A stretch of 64,000 nucleotides of DNA from Streptococcus australis ATCC 700641 (GCF_000186465.1 NZ_GL636091.1:39138-103137); one strand, 5' to 3'; positions 1 to 8,255 are shown, counted from the stretch's first letter. Notes: generated by a model from the letters alone, not told the origin. Made by a program: numbers and translations.

Positions 1-6
1 CATTGT

Positions 7-792
7 TTATCTTCCTGCACTTTCATATTTTTTCAATCCTTTTCTAAAAATTGTACGACTGATAATAATCAAAAAAACTGTAAAAACTATTTGATAGAAA
101 AATAGGTTCAATGTATCTTTCCCTAAAAATATTAATACTGCAGGATTGGCAATTAATAAATTGGGAACAAATAACATAGTGATCAATCTGTTAATACCTG
201 TAAAAATATTATATGGATACTTAGAAATTCCAATATAATTCAAAAATACATCTACTTTTGAAAATTTAGTTGGGAACCAAAATGAACTAATCGTTATTAG
301 AAACCAAATTGAATAATATATAATACAACCACACATTAAAGAAAGGATATAAAATAATATTTTTAATGAATTTAAATGTACATTTAAATTTCCATAACTT
401 ATAAAAATGATCGCAAGACCAAAAAAAGTATTCACGAATTGAACTAAATTAAATGATCTAAAAATATAGAACAACTGAGTATCAAACGGCCTCAATAAAA
501 TTTGATCCAAGTTACCACTCAAAATATCTGATTCTAAAATTCCCATACTTCTAATTAACAATCCCATCATAACTCCATCTACAATAGTGTAGGAACCTAC
601 CAAAAATAAAATTTGATAATAGTCCCAACCATTAAAAGAGTCTATGTTTAAGAAAATCAATCTAAAAAATACAATAGGTAAACCAATCCACAGTATCGAC
701 GAAAATAGACCACAAAAGAAGTCAAAATGAAAATTCATATCAGATTTAAAACCAAAATGAAGTAGCCTAAAAATTACTTTTATTCTAAACAT
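7..792 (-). CDS. ABC-2 type exporter permease (first triad)
   Basis: Integral membrane subunit of an ABC exporter, about six hydrophobic segments and no nucleotide-binding motif. It ends in KKYESAGR, closely matching the YESAGS ending of the permease at 9257-10042, so the two are paralogs of the COG3694-type family (family name from memory). The start at 792 is chosen because a GGGAGGATAAA ribosome site precedes that ATG; the ATG at 807 contains the ribosome site itself. It begins 1 base after the stop of the second permease, so the three ABC genes form one tightly coupled operon. Substrate is unknown; relatives export drugs, peptides or lipids. AT-rich composition suggests acquired DNA. Confidence 0.85.
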   Translation of the reverse strand: MFRIKVIFRLLHFGFKSDMNFHFDFFCGLFSSILWIGLPIVFFRLIFLNIDSFNGWDYYQILFLVGSYTIVDGVMMGLLIRSMGILESDILSGNLDQILLRPFDTQLFYIFRSFNLVQFVNTFFGLAIIFISYGNLNVHLNSLKILFYILSLMCGCIIYYSIWFLITISSFWFPTKFSKVDVFLNYIGISKYPYNIFTGINRLITMLFVPNLLIANPAVLIFLGKDTLNLFFYQIVFTVFLIIISRTIFRKGLKKYESAGR

Positions 793-793
793 T

Positions 794-1588
794 TTATCCT
801 CCCACATTTGAGAAGTGCTCCACTCCTTTTCTCAATATGAATCTTGATATAATATAAAAAATGATGCACCAAATCAATTGAATACAAATAATTCTCAAAT
901 AGTCTATTAATTTATATGTATCATTACTAAACATCTGAAGCGGTTCATATACTAAGTATTTAAAAGGTAATACATCTAAAAACAGACGAAAATTATTTGA
1001 AAAAAAACTTAAAGGCAATAATATTCCTGATAAAAACTGAATTACTATTTCTTTAACAGTAAGGACAAAAAATATATTTTCTAACCAAAAAGAAAGCATA
1101 CCTACACAACATGATATTAAAAACCATAGAACCATAGATAGAATAATTGCAATACTTCCTAAAATAAGAATTTCAATGGTTAATAACTCATTCTTGTAAT
1201 AAACACTGGAGAATAAAATGACAGGAATGATGATAAATAATAAATGAGCAAGCCTATCTCCAAGCATTTTACAAAAATAATACTTATAAAAAGTAACAGG
1301 TTTTATTAATATGCTAAAAAAATTTCCTGAATGAACATCGTCATTGATTTCCCAATCAACTGGATAAAAAACAAAATATGAAAAAATTATAGTCCCCAAA
1401 TAGTATTGAACCATTGAGGTAAAATCATATCCTGCTATATTTATCTGGTTACTCTGATATATATACGTCCATAAAAATACTGATATCATAATTTGTATAC
1501 TTGCCTGTAACATTAACAATAGTACACTTGATTTATAGTTCAAAATAGATCGAAATGATATCAGAATAATAGACATTTCTTTTTTCAA
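794..1588 (-). CDS. ABC-2 type exporter permease (first triad)
   Basis: Second membrane subunit of the same exporter, 264 residues with about six transmembrane segments. The start codon is probably TTG at 1588, five bases after AAGGAG and overlapping the stop codon of the ATPase gene (TTGA); an ATG four codons later is the alternative. The ending GVEHFSNVGG parallels the RVQSFITIQGG ending of the permease at 10044-10862. A heterodimer of this protein and the neighbouring permease would form the channel, powered by the ATPase at 1585-2571. The pair-plus-ATPase layout is that of COG4586/4587/3694 exporters, whose cargo is mostly unknown. Confidence 0.85.
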   Translation of the reverse strand: MKKEMSIILISFRSILNYKSSVLLLMLQASIQIMISVFLWTYIYQSNQINIAGYDFTSMVQYYLGTIIFSYFVFYPVDWEINDDVHSGNFFSILIKPVTFYKYYFCKMLGDRLAHLLFIIIPVILFSSVYYKNELLTIEILILGSIAIILSMVLWFLISCCVGMLSFWLENIFFVLTVKEIVIQFLSGILLPLSFFSNNFRLFLDVLPFKYLVYEPLQMFSNDTYKLIDYLRIICIQLIWCIIFYIISRFILRKGVEHFSNVGG

Positions 1589-2571
1589 TTGTGCTCCTTT
1601 TTTGTAAAATAGTTTTGTAAAATAATTTCTTCTAAAGAAAGATTTGATATTTCAAAATCTTCTATATCTACAAGCTTATTGATTGATTCTAATGTCTCAA
1701 AGACAAAATCTCTAGGTATTTTTAGTATACATTCCGATTTTGTTTGAGAAATGACTACTACTCCTTTAACAGAGCATAACTCTGGTACCAAATCTAATGT
1801 CATTTTTATCTTTAAATATTTAAAATCAGAAAATTTAGATAAAATAACATCCATTGACTCCTGCAAAATAATTTTTCCTTTGTCAATGACGATTAATTCG
1901 TCACAAACAGACGAAATATCATCCATATCATGACTCGTTAAAATAATAGTAGTATGACATTCTTCATTCATTTTCTTTAAAAATGTTCTGATATCTTTTT
2001 TAGACTGTATATCTAACCCTATAGTAGGCTCGTCTAAAAATAATATTTCCGGACTTGTTAAAGATGCCGCGATAAACTCCATTTTCATTTTTTGTCCAAG
2101 AGAGAGGGTCCGGACCTGCTGGTAAAGCTGATCTTTTACATTCAACAAATTGCTTAATTCCTGAATTCGTTCTTGTAAAATCGCCGGTTCTACCTCATAT
2201 AAAGTACCAATCAATTGAAAATAATCCATAGCCGAAACATCTTGAAATAACTGTAATTTATTTCCTACTACTATTGAAATTTTTTTTCTAAAATTTATAC
2301 TTCTTTTAAATGGAATTTCTCCATTCACTTCTAATTTTCCGGAACTAGGATAAAGAGTCCCAGTCAACATTTTAATCGTTGTGGATTTACCAGCTCCATT
2401 ACTCCCAATAAAGCCAACTATACTCCCTCTCTTAATCGTAAAACTAATATCTTGAACAGCTCGAATCGTTATTTGATTACGTTTCAAAAATCTCTTGATA
2501 AATGGGAGTCTTGAATCAAAATTATAAAAATTTTTAGATAAATTCTGAGCATTAATAACTATTTCACTCAT
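1585..2571 (-). CDS. ABC exporter ATP-binding protein (first triad)
   Basis: Cytoplasmic ATPase that energises the two permeases downstream. Visible motifs are Walker A (GSNGAGKSTT), the signature LSLGQKMKME, Walker B (ILFLDEPTIGLD) and the switch histidine in TSHD. The signature is LSLGQ rather than LSGGQ, as in the second triad at 10864-11856. An in-frame extension to 2616 exists, but the start at 2571 has a good AAGGAGAG site. That start lies inside the end of the 67-codon ORF at 2564-2767 (8-bp overlap), implying translational coupling. The C-terminal 100 residues are an accessory domain typical of this exporter class. Confidence 0.88.
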   Translation of the reverse strand: MSEIVINAQNLSKNFYNFDSRLPFIKRFLKRNQITIRAVQDISFTIKRGSIVGFIGSNGAGKSTTIKMLTGTLYPSSGKLEVNGEIPFKRSINFRKKISIVVGNKLQLFQDVSAMDYFQLIGTLYEVEPAILQERIQELSNLLNVKDQLYQQVRTLSLGQKMKMEFIAASLTSPEILFLDEPTIGLDIQSKKDIRTFLKKMNEECHTTIILTSHDMDDISSVCDELIVIDKGKIILQESMDVILSKFSDFKYLKIKMTLDLVPELCSVKGVVVISQTKSECILKIPRDFVFETLESINKLVDIEDFEISNLSLEEIILQNYFTKKEHN

Positions 2572-2767
2572 ATATCTCTCCTTTCGATAAAATATATTTA
2601 CTTGTACTTTTTCCATACTTTACCAAAATGCTAAAGATTGAGCTAAAATCTTCGGGATGGGTAAAATAATATTTGTCTTTAAAAAGTTTCTCAAAACCTT
2701 CAAGGCGATTATTGAAATCATTAAATTTTGTATTGTCTAGCTGGTTGAATGTCTCTTTAATATCCAT
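2564..2767 (-). CDS. small unknown protein, 67 aa, coupled to ABC exporter
   Basis: Not recognised. 67 residues, hydrophilic, no cysteine, no signal peptide and no membrane segment; rich in Asp, Lys, Phe and Asn. A GGAGAAA site sits just upstream of the ATG, and the last 8 bp overlap the start of the ABC ATPase gene, so it is probably the first gene of the exporter operon. It could be a cargo peptide precursor, a regulator or immunity factor, or the remnant of a longer gene. Confidence that it is translated comes only from the ribosome site and the overlap. Confidence 0.5.
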   Translation of the reverse strand: MDIKETFNQLDNTKFNDFNNRLEGFEKLFKDKYYFTHPEDFSSIFSILVKYGKSTSKYILSKGEIYE

Positions 2768-3051
2768 AAACTTTCTCCGTGATTCTTTATTTCACTTTAT
2801 AAATAGAAGAGTGTCTATATATTTATAGATCCTCAAGAACTTGCATTTTATCAAGTATAAGTAGAATAGTATGTAAGGGTTTACATATTCATATTATATG
2901 ATTATGTAAGGAATCCGTCAATTTTCCACATTATTATATGACAAAATGTATTTTTTAAAAATGCAAAAATCTATGAGCAAGATGTTTGACTTCCTTTTTT
3001 AAAGTATATATACTTATATTAACCTTAGAAAAGAAAAAATGTTTGAACAGA

Positions 3052-3124
3052 TACTCAATAATAATTACTTTTTTAAAATTAAAATTCGAACTTTAAATTT
3101 TTATCTTTTTTATATTATTGAGTA
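3052..3124. repeat. 12-bp inverted repeat with ~50-bp loop
   Basis: Arms TACTCAATAATA (3052-3063) and TATTATTGAGTA (3113-3124) are perfect complements around an AT-rich core. Its position between an exporter operon and an rpsI scar suggests a relic of a mobile element or a structured RNA, but nothing identifies it. Confidence 0.5.
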
Positions 3125-3159
3125 ACCTAAATTGCCCAATTTGTAAAATTTAGCTAGAC

Positions 3160-3197
3160 AAAAAAAGACATCCAAGAGAAATTTCTTAAATGTCTGT
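3160..3197 (-). terminator. intrinsic terminator after rpsI fragment
   Basis: On the minus strand AGACAT and ATGTCT arms close a hairpin followed by seven T. It lies 25 bp past the stop codon of the rpsI 3' fragment and is probably the original rpsI terminator carried with it. Confidence 0.6.
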
Positions 3198-3221
3198 AAA
3201 CGTTGATATAAGCGTGTTGAT

Positions 3222-3272
3222 TAACGTTTTGATAATTGTGATGCTTTACGAGCTTTCTTAAGACCTGGTTTG
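3222..3272 (-). pseudogene. rpsI: 17-codon 3' fragment of rpsI (30S protein S9)
   Basis: Reads KPGLKKARKASQLSKR and a stop on the minus strand. This matches the C-terminus of streptococcal ribosomal protein S9 (KPGLKKARKASQFSKR, recalled), with one Phe to Leu change. Nothing upstream continues the S9 sequence. The 3' end of rpsI is a known target of streptococcal integrative elements, which restore the host gene and leave a duplicated 3' end at the far boundary. The fragment is therefore read as an attachment-site remnant. Intact rpsI is not in the window. Confidence 0.8.
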
Positions 3273-3436
3273 GAAAGTATGGGTTTCAGTTGGACTAAAA
3301 ACAGCGTATTATCAAGGCTTTTCAGAACGATATCTACTGATTAATTTCATAAAATCTGAATCAATATTTTTAAAATAGGGGAATAGTTTAGGTCTCTAAG
3401 CATTAAAATAATACACCTAACTTTGGTCACCGTTTT

Positions 3437-3784
3437 TTAGTTATTCACTCTTTTTTCGGATAGTGTTTTTAAAGTTATGATGTAAAATGCCGCAATTAAA
3501 ACACTATACATCATAATCGGAGGATAGAGAATTAAGGATAGAATCAATCCCACTCCTTTAATTATTAGGTCAGGTATCAATAACTTCCTATATTGTGCGG
3601 TAGCTTCAAGTAATTCTTTCTGATCTATATTGGGTTTATCAATTACTTTATGTAAAAACCAGTTTGCTACCGTTGAAACAATAACAATCAGTCCATAAAA
3701 GAGCTGTGCCGTATGATTCATGAAATGACTACTAACTATTCCAGTAGCATAGGGCATAAATGAAACAAAAAATAAAAGATACAA
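3437..3784 (-). pseudogene. C-terminal fragment of TMEM175-family potassium channel
   Basis: The 115 residues contain LYLLFFVSFMPYATG and further hydrophobic segments, like the second half of bacterial TMEM175 (DUF1211) channel proteins of about 200 residues. The N-terminal half, with the first pore-lining helices, is missing. The only start is a TTG with no ribosome site. Upstream, in the same frame, lies a TGA stop and then the N-terminus of an unrelated XRE regulator (3791-3925), so a deletion has joined two broken genes. Unlikely to make a working channel. Confidence 0.75.
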
Positions 3785-3790
3785 ATTCTT

Positions 3791-3925
3791 TCAAATTTCT
3801 CCCTTTTCAACTTGGCTAACTTGACCTGCATTACCTAGGTCGCTTTGCTTTAAATTATACTTTTTTCTTAAACATTTGATACGAGTAGGTATTTCTTGTG
3901 AGTAATTTTCATCAAAAAATTTCAT
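3791..3925 (-). pseudogene. N-terminal fragment of XRE-family regulator
   Basis: A 44-codon ORF with a GGGAGA ribosome site seven bases before ATG. It encodes a helix-turn-helix start: IKCLRKKYNLKQSDL, then VSQVEKGE, the usual end of helix 4 in Cro/C1-type domains. It then hits TGA where the regulator should continue, and the next in-frame codons already belong to the TMEM175 fragment. The promoter and start are intact, so a truncated HTH peptide may still be made, but it lacks the end of the DNA-binding domain and any sensing domain. Confidence 0.7.
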
Positions 3926-3968
3926 ATATAATCTCCCTATAATCATGGAAAAGTAGTAAAAATAGTTG

Positions 3969-4307
3969 TTATCCTAGTTGATTAAAAAAATCTCTGATTT
4001 CCTCATCTTTTATAAAATAATATATAATTTTCCCCTCTCTTCTAGTGCCCAAGATGTTTTGATTGGCTAGTTTACGAAGATGGTGGGAGGCAGATGCCAT
4101 ACTGAGATTTAATAAACAGGCTATATCGCAGACACAGAGTTCTTCGACGGCAAGGAGATAAAAGATGATATTTATCTGTTTATTATCGGTAAATTTTGAT
4201 AAAATGCGAAGTGATTTTTGGACTTTTTCCTTTTCAAGGTAGTTCGTTGCGGTTGTAACATTTTGTTGATTTATAACATCCACTTGACAGATACTATCTT
4301 TTTTCAT
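3969..4307 (-). CDS. cadC: CadC, cadmium/lead-responsive ArsR-family repressor
   Basis: Winged-helix ArsR/SmtB repressor that releases DNA when Cd(II), Pb(II) or Zn(II) binds. With the start at 4307 (AGGAGAA site) the protein has 112 residues. The metal ligands of the family fall exactly where expected: Cys7, and Cys58 and Cys60 in the ELCVCD metal box. The recognition helix follows (SMASASHHLRKL). It is the second gene of a two-gene operon, 11 bp after cadD, and presumably represses that operon through the inverted repeat at 4944-4963. Confidence 0.9.
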   Translation of the reverse strand: MKKDSICQVDVINQQNVTTATNYLEKEKVQKSLRILSKFTDNKQINIIFYLLAVEELCVCDIACLLNLSMASASHHLRKLANQNILGTRREGKIIYYFIKDEEIRDFFNQLG

Positions 4308-4318
4308 AATTTTTTCTC

Positions 4319-4933
4319 CTAGCCTAACACAGCCCATAGCATGTCAAAGCTGTTGTTTTCAATCAGGATATACATCCCCAATCCTAAATAGACAACGGCA
4401 ATAAACCATCTGCTATATTTTTCCAAAGTTTCCCCAACAGAAGGGACTTGTGCTAATTTTTGGGCAGAAAAAACCAAGAGATAAATCATGACTAGAAAAG
4501 TAAGTAAAGTCACTATCAAATTCGCTAAATTTAAGGTGGTAAAATATGGGACAAAGACACCAATATTGTCAGCGCCACAACTTGCAAAAGTAATCATAGC
4601 GACTAGAAAAATCAGGTTTTTATTGTCTTTTCGCAAACCATCTTTTGCAATAGCTTCTCCATCAGAATCTCCTAAAAGCAAAACTTTGAGGCCTAGGAAA
4701 ATTGGAATCAAACCGAGTAAACCTAAAATCTCTTTACTAGGAATATAATTTAAGACAAATGCAAAAAGCAAACTTAGGAATATTAGACTAACAGAGCCTA
4801 GAAATTGTCCTAAATAGATGTTAATGATGTCCTTTCTGCTTTTTCTTTTGGCAAAAAATAACATTAGGATAATAAGTAAGTCTACGGCTGTCCCAGAATA
4901 CAGGATTATTGAAGTAACAATATTTTGAATCAT
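4319..4933 (-). CDS. cadD: CadD family cadmium resistance transporter
   Basis: Membrane protein of about 205 residues with five to six hydrophobic segments, starting IQNIVTSIILYSGTAVDLL. It contains the FASCGADNIGVFVPYF segment typical of CadD proteins that give cadmium resistance in staphylococci and streptococci. The start at 4933 follows a GAGGTG site; ATG at 4945 lies inside the operator and is less likely. Transcribed first, with cadC behind it, from the promoter at 4966-4994. The gene pair is a common accessory module on plasmids and integrative elements. Confidence 0.88.
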   Translation of the reverse strand: MIQNIVTSIILYSGTAVDLLIILMLFFAKRKSRKDIINIYLGQFLGSVSLIFLSLLFAFVLNYIPSKEILGLLGLIPIFLGLKVLLLGDSDGEAIAKDGLRKDNKNLIFLVAMITFASCGADNIGVFVPYFTTLNLANLIVTLLTFLVMIYLLVFSAQKLAQVPSVGETLEKYSRWFIAVVYLGLGMYILIENNSFDMLWAVLG

Positions 4934-4943
4934 AAAACACCTC

Positions 4944-4994
4944 ATTCAAATATATTTTTGAATGTATTCTAACATTAAACTTTGTAGATGTCAA
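4944..4994 (-). promoter_or_regulatory. cadDC promoter and CadC operator
   Basis: On the minus strand TTGACA (4989-4994), a 17-bp spacer and TAGAAT (4966-4971) form a near-consensus promoter. Immediately downstream, over the expected transcription start, is a perfect inverted repeat with arms ATTCAAA and TTTGAAT around six bases (4944-4963). It resembles the CadC operator, so metal-free CadC should block initiation. Confidence 0.85.
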
Positions 4995-5118
4995 CTTAAA
5001 ATCCACCAATTAATAATTGCATGTCAATATTTGTATTGTGAAACTAGTTTCAGAAATATATAGTCTTAAAGTATGTCCACTGCCAAAGGTTTTTTCAATA
5101 TTTAAGAGGAGATTTATA

Positions 5119-5277
5119 ATGGTTCATTTCTATAAATTTATAAACGAGTTATATATTTTGTTTAACCAATTATTAACTATTTTTATCAATAATCACTTCA
5201 TTAATTTGTACTTTTTAATTTTGATTTATTTTTCGTGCATATTTTATATGAATTTAATTCTAATACATTTTAAATAA
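5119..5277 (+). CDS. possible 52-aa hydrophobic small protein
   Basis: Plus-strand ORF with an AGAGGAGA site ahead of the ATG. It encodes a Phe/Ile/Leu-rich peptide with one long hydrophobic stretch in the C-terminal half. No family recognised. It lies alone between the divergent cad operon and the left border of the copper cassette, in DNA so AT-rich that a chance ORF is quite possible. Confidence 0.25.
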   Translation: MVHFYKFINELYILFNQLLTIFINNHFINLYFLILIYFSCIFYMNLILIHFK

Positions 5278-5296
5278 AAAATACGCAATTTTAATT

Positions 5297-5318
5297 GGCA
5301 CTGACCCCCGTAAATGAG
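5297..5318. repeat. left inverted repeat flanking copper operon
   Basis: Starts GGCACTGACCCCCG. It matches the reverse complement of 8330-8351 at 17 of 22 positions, pointing inward. Together the two bracket copY-copB with its promoter and terminator. The ACTGACCCC core is reminiscent of insertion-sequence ends, but no transposase is present. Confidence 0.55.
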
Positions 5319-5447
5319 AATTAAATAAAAACACCTCCAAGTTGGAGACGGTGGTATTATTGTCAAGAAAATAGAATAACAAGCTATAAAACTGTCGAAA
5401 TAGGTGGCTTTTAGGATTTTAAAAGAAATCAGTTCTATAATAAATTA

Positions 5448-5494
5448 AAAATCGTGTTGGTAGAAAAATCGTCTACTTCTACCAACACGATTTT
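5448..5494 (-). terminator. copB terminator, 18-bp perfect stem
   Basis: Arms 5448-5465 and 5477-5494 are perfectly complementary with an 11-base loop; the arms end in A/T tracts so it can act in both directions. It lies about 85 bp past the copB stop. Confidence 0.85.
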
Positions 5495-5578
5495 ACAAAG
5501 AGCCAGTACTTACATCTCTTTTTCTCCTGTAAAACTATTGTATCTTGATACTTTAAGGAGTTTCAATCATTCAATCTG

Positions 5579-7765
5579 TTAACCGTTATTTTTTGGATCT
5601 AAACTTAACAACATCGCATTAATGGCGACGATGACTGTTGACACAGACATTAGGATTGCTCCTAATGCAGGGCTTAATGTGATACCAATAGGAGCCAAAA
5701 TTCCTGCAGCTAGAGGGATAGCTATAAAGTTATAACCAGCTCCCCAAAATAGGTTTTGTTTCATTTTACGAGTTGTTTTGTGTGCTAATTCAATGAATGA
5801 TTCAATATCTCCTGGATCGGATTGAGTCAATATGACATCAGCTGAATCCAATGCAACTTGAGTTCCAGCACCTATAGCTATACCAACATCTGCTAAGGCA
5901 AGAGAAGGAGCATCATTTACACCATCACCTACCATGATAACTTTCTTTCCTTCATCTTTAAGTGTTTTAACTAACTCATATTTGTCTTGTGGAGATTGAT
6001 TTGATCTATATTCAATCCCTAAATCTACTGCCGCGCCTTGAGCCGCTTTTTCATTATCACCTGTTGCCATAATTGGTTGAATATTGTTCTTTTTAAGAGC
6101 TTTAATTAACTCTTTACTCGTTGGTTTTAATTCGTCCCCTAAAGCTACAGCACCAATGGCATCATCGTTTTCTACTAAGATACTAAGAGTTGCTCCTTTT
6201 GGAATAGCCATATCAAGATTACGTCCATAGGCTTTTTGACTAATTAATTGGTAACGGTGCCCACCTGCTTTACCCTCTACTCCAGAACCGGAAATCACAT
6301 CAATCGAATCAAAAGATGCTGGACGTATATTTTGCTGCTCGGCGAAACTTACAATTGATTGAGCAATTGGGTGGCTAGATCCTCCTTCAATACCTGCCAA
6401 TAAGGCAATGATTTCCTCTTTTGTATATTTGTCATTAAGAAGTTTTACATCTAATACTTTAAATTCACCAGTTGTTAAAGTACCCGTTTTATCTAAAATC
6501 ATCACATCTGCATCTTGAGCTATTTCTAAGGCTTGGCGGTCTTTTACTAGTAAGCCACGGCTAGCTCCTAAGCTTGTGCTACGGGCGGTTACCAATGGAA
6601 TAGCCAGACCCAATGCGTGCGGACAAGCAATAACTAATGTAGTAATAGTAAATATAACTGCCGTTGGGATATCTCCAATAATCATCCACACTACAAAAGC
6701 AATTAGCGAGACAATAACAGCAATATAGAAGAGCCACCCTGCAACCTTTTGAGCAATATTTTCTGCTCTGGAAGGCTGACTTTGAGCTTGGCTAATTAAA
6801 TTCTGAACTTGAGAGATGAAGGATTGATCACCTGTCTCATTCACTTTAATATAAAGAACCCCTTCTCCATTTGTTGAGCCCCCGATTACTTCATCGCCAG
6901 GGCCTTTTTTAACTGCTTTTGATTCTCCAGTCAAAAGAGCTTCATTTAAACGTGATTCGCCACGCTCGATAATCCCGTCTGCTGGCACATTTTCTCCGGC
7001 TTGAACACGAATTAAATCACCTACCTTTAAGTCAGCAACTGGACGTGTTTCAATTGAATCGTCTTCTAATACAACGTGAGCATCTTTCGGCACTAACTTA
7101 GCCAATTCTGCTTGTGCGTCTCCTGCTTCTCCAATAGCTTTCATCTCAATCCAGTGACCTAATAGCATGATTAATAGTAATGAAGCAAATTCAAAGAAAA
7201 AGTCCATCACGTGTTCACCCGTTACGTAGGTAATGATCACAGCATAAATACTGTATAAATATGAAACACTTAAACCTAAAGAAACGAGTGACATCATTCC
7301 AGGTTCTTTTTGTTTAAATTCGTCAACTGCACCTTGATAGAATGGACGTCCACCATAAATAATTAATATAGTAGATAAAATAGCTACTACAATATCAGAA
7401 TATGGAAAAGTAAACTGGAATGGTAGTTCAAATCCATGCAAAGGGACTAAGAGCATAATAATGATTCCTAGTGGCAATGACTTTAAGAAAAGTTCCTTAA
7501 AGCTTCCGTGATGATGGTGGGCATGCCCACTGTGTCCGCTGTGATCATGTCCACTGTGCCCGCTGTGATTATGTCCACTGTGCCCGCTGTGATTATGTCC
7601 ACTGTGCCCGCTGTGATTATGTCCACTGTGCCCGCTGTGGTCATTCCCACTGTGCCCGCAGTGATCATGCCCAGCATGATGTACTTGATGTTGATCCTTA
7701 TGGTATCCATGTTCATCTGTGATTCCATGCTCGTGTTTTAACTTATCCATGTTGTCATTATTCAT
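5579..7765 (-). CDS. copB: CopB-type copper P-type ATPase with His-rich N-terminus
   Basis: Heavy-metal P-type ATPase, 728 residues, expected to export copper across the membrane. The intramembrane metal site is CPH at residues 381-383, the P1B-3 hallmark of CopB rather than the CPC of CopA. The phosphorylated aspartate is D425 in DKTGTLT, and GDGVND marks the hinge. The N-terminus has no CXXC domain. Instead it has a His-rich tract with six tandem 8-residue units (residues 33-80, HNHSGHSG type), probably a metal-gathering arm. It follows copY by 19 bp in one operon. No copA or copZ is nearby, so this is a minimal two-gene resistance cassette. Confidence 0.93.
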   Translation of the reverse strand: MNNDNMDKLKHEHGITDEHGYHKDQHQVHHAGHDHCGHSGNDHSGHSGHNHSGHSGHNHSGHSGHNHSGHSGHDHSGHSGHAHHHHGSFKELFLKSLPLGIIIMLLVPLHGFELPFQFTFPYSDIVVAILSTILIIYGGRPFYQGAVDEFKQKEPGMMSLVSLGLSVSYLYSIYAVIITYVTGEHVMDFFFEFASLLLIMLLGHWIEMKAIGEAGDAQAELAKLVPKDAHVVLEDDSIETRPVADLKVGDLIRVQAGENVPADGIIERGESRLNEALLTGESKAVKKGPGDEVIGGSTNGEGVLYIKVNETGDQSFISQVQNLISQAQSQPSRAENIAQKVAGWLFYIAVIVSLIAFVVWMIIGDIPTAVIFTITTLVIACPHALGLAIPLVTARSTSLGASRGLLVKDRQALEIAQDADVMILDKTGTLTTGEFKVLDVKLLNDKYTKEEIIALLAGIEGGSSHPIAQSIVSFAEQQNIRPASFDSIDVISGSGVEGKAGGHRYQLISQKAYGRNLDMAIPKGATLSILVENDDAIGAVALGDELKPTSKELIKALKKNNIQPIMATGDNEKAAQGAAVDLGIEYRSNQSPQDKYELVKTLKDEGKKVIMVGDGVNDAPSLALADVGIAIGAGTQVALDSADVILTQSDPGDIESFIELAHKTTRKMKQNLFWGAGYNFIAIPLAAGILAPIGITLSPALGAILMSVSTVIVAINAMLLSLDPKNNG
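7526..7669 (-). repeat. six 24-bp in-frame tandem repeats in copB
   Basis: Encodes residues 33-80 as six units of H-[DN]-H-x-G-H-S-G. The three central units are almost identical in DNA, so unit number can change by slippage without breaking the frame, altering the number of metal-binding histidines. Confidence 0.9.
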
Positions 7766-7784
7766 TTTAAATTCCTCCTTATGC

Positions 7785-8234
7785 TTAATGATGATGTAAA
7801 TGACATTCGCATTGTCCTTCTGGACAATTGCAATCCACTTCTTCTACTGCGAAAGATTTTTTCATCTCTAATATTTTTTCTAGTCGATCTATATCATCGA
7901 AGCTTAAAACATGATCTTCAATGATGCTTCCTATTACATTTCCGACTTTCTTATTGCAAATACGGTTAAAAATATCTTCTGCATAATCCCTTACGGCTTC
8001 TGTCTCTTCAATATTGGCAGTGTAAATAAACTTTCTACCTTCATGCTCTGTATTTAGTACGCCTTTTCCAACTAATCGACCTAAGATCGTTTTGATAGTG
8101 GATTGTGTCCAGTCCATTTTTTCTTGCAATACGGAAATGACTTTTTTACTAGTTACTCGATCATTTGCCCAAACTACACGCATGACTTCCCATTCTGCAT
8201 CTGTGATATAAGTATTAAATTCTATTGTGCTCAT
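7785..8234 (-). CDS. copY: CopY copper-responsive repressor
   Basis: BlaI/MecI-type winged-helix repressor of 149 residues. The DNA-binding N-terminus starts ITDAEWEVMRVVWA, and the C-terminus carries CNCPEGQCEC, the CXCX4CXC site that holds Zn(II) when bound to DNA and Cu(I) when released. The tail ends LHHH. First gene of the copper operon, with a GGAGGAAGGAG site and with operators just upstream. Copper should displace it and induce copB. Confidence 0.93.
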   Translation of the reverse strand: MSTIEFNTYITDAEWEVMRVVWANDRVTSKKVISVLQEKMDWTQSTIKTILGRLVGKGVLNTEHEGRKFIYTANIEETEAVRDYAEDIFNRICNKKVGNVIGSIIEDHVLSFDDIDRLEKILEMKKSFAVEEVDCNCPEGQCECHLHHH

Positions 8235-8255
8235 TCTCCTTCCTCCCTAGTCGTC

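Larger units (their letters stand above)
2768..3221. other. AT-rich intergenic stretch with inverted repeats
   Basis: No ORF with a credible start was seen. It contains a perfect 14-bp palindrome at 3002-3015 (AAGTATATATACTT) and a 12-bp inverted repeat, TACTCAATAATA at 3052-3063 against its complement at 3113-3124, enclosing about 50 AT-rich bases. The promoter of the first ABC operon should lie near 2800-2880, but no strong -35/-10 pair is evident. Confidence 0.5.

Noticed and set aside
4488..5009. ORFs at 4488-4748 (+) and 4821-5009 (-)
   Set aside because: The first is antisense to cadD; the second is a shifted frame through the cadD start, operator and promoter.
7508..7741. Plus-strand and shifted-frame ORFs across the copB His-rich region, and the idea of a CRISPR-like array
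   Set aside because: The repeat is an in-frame codon repeat of copB; units are contiguous, without spacers, and the other frames only mirror it.
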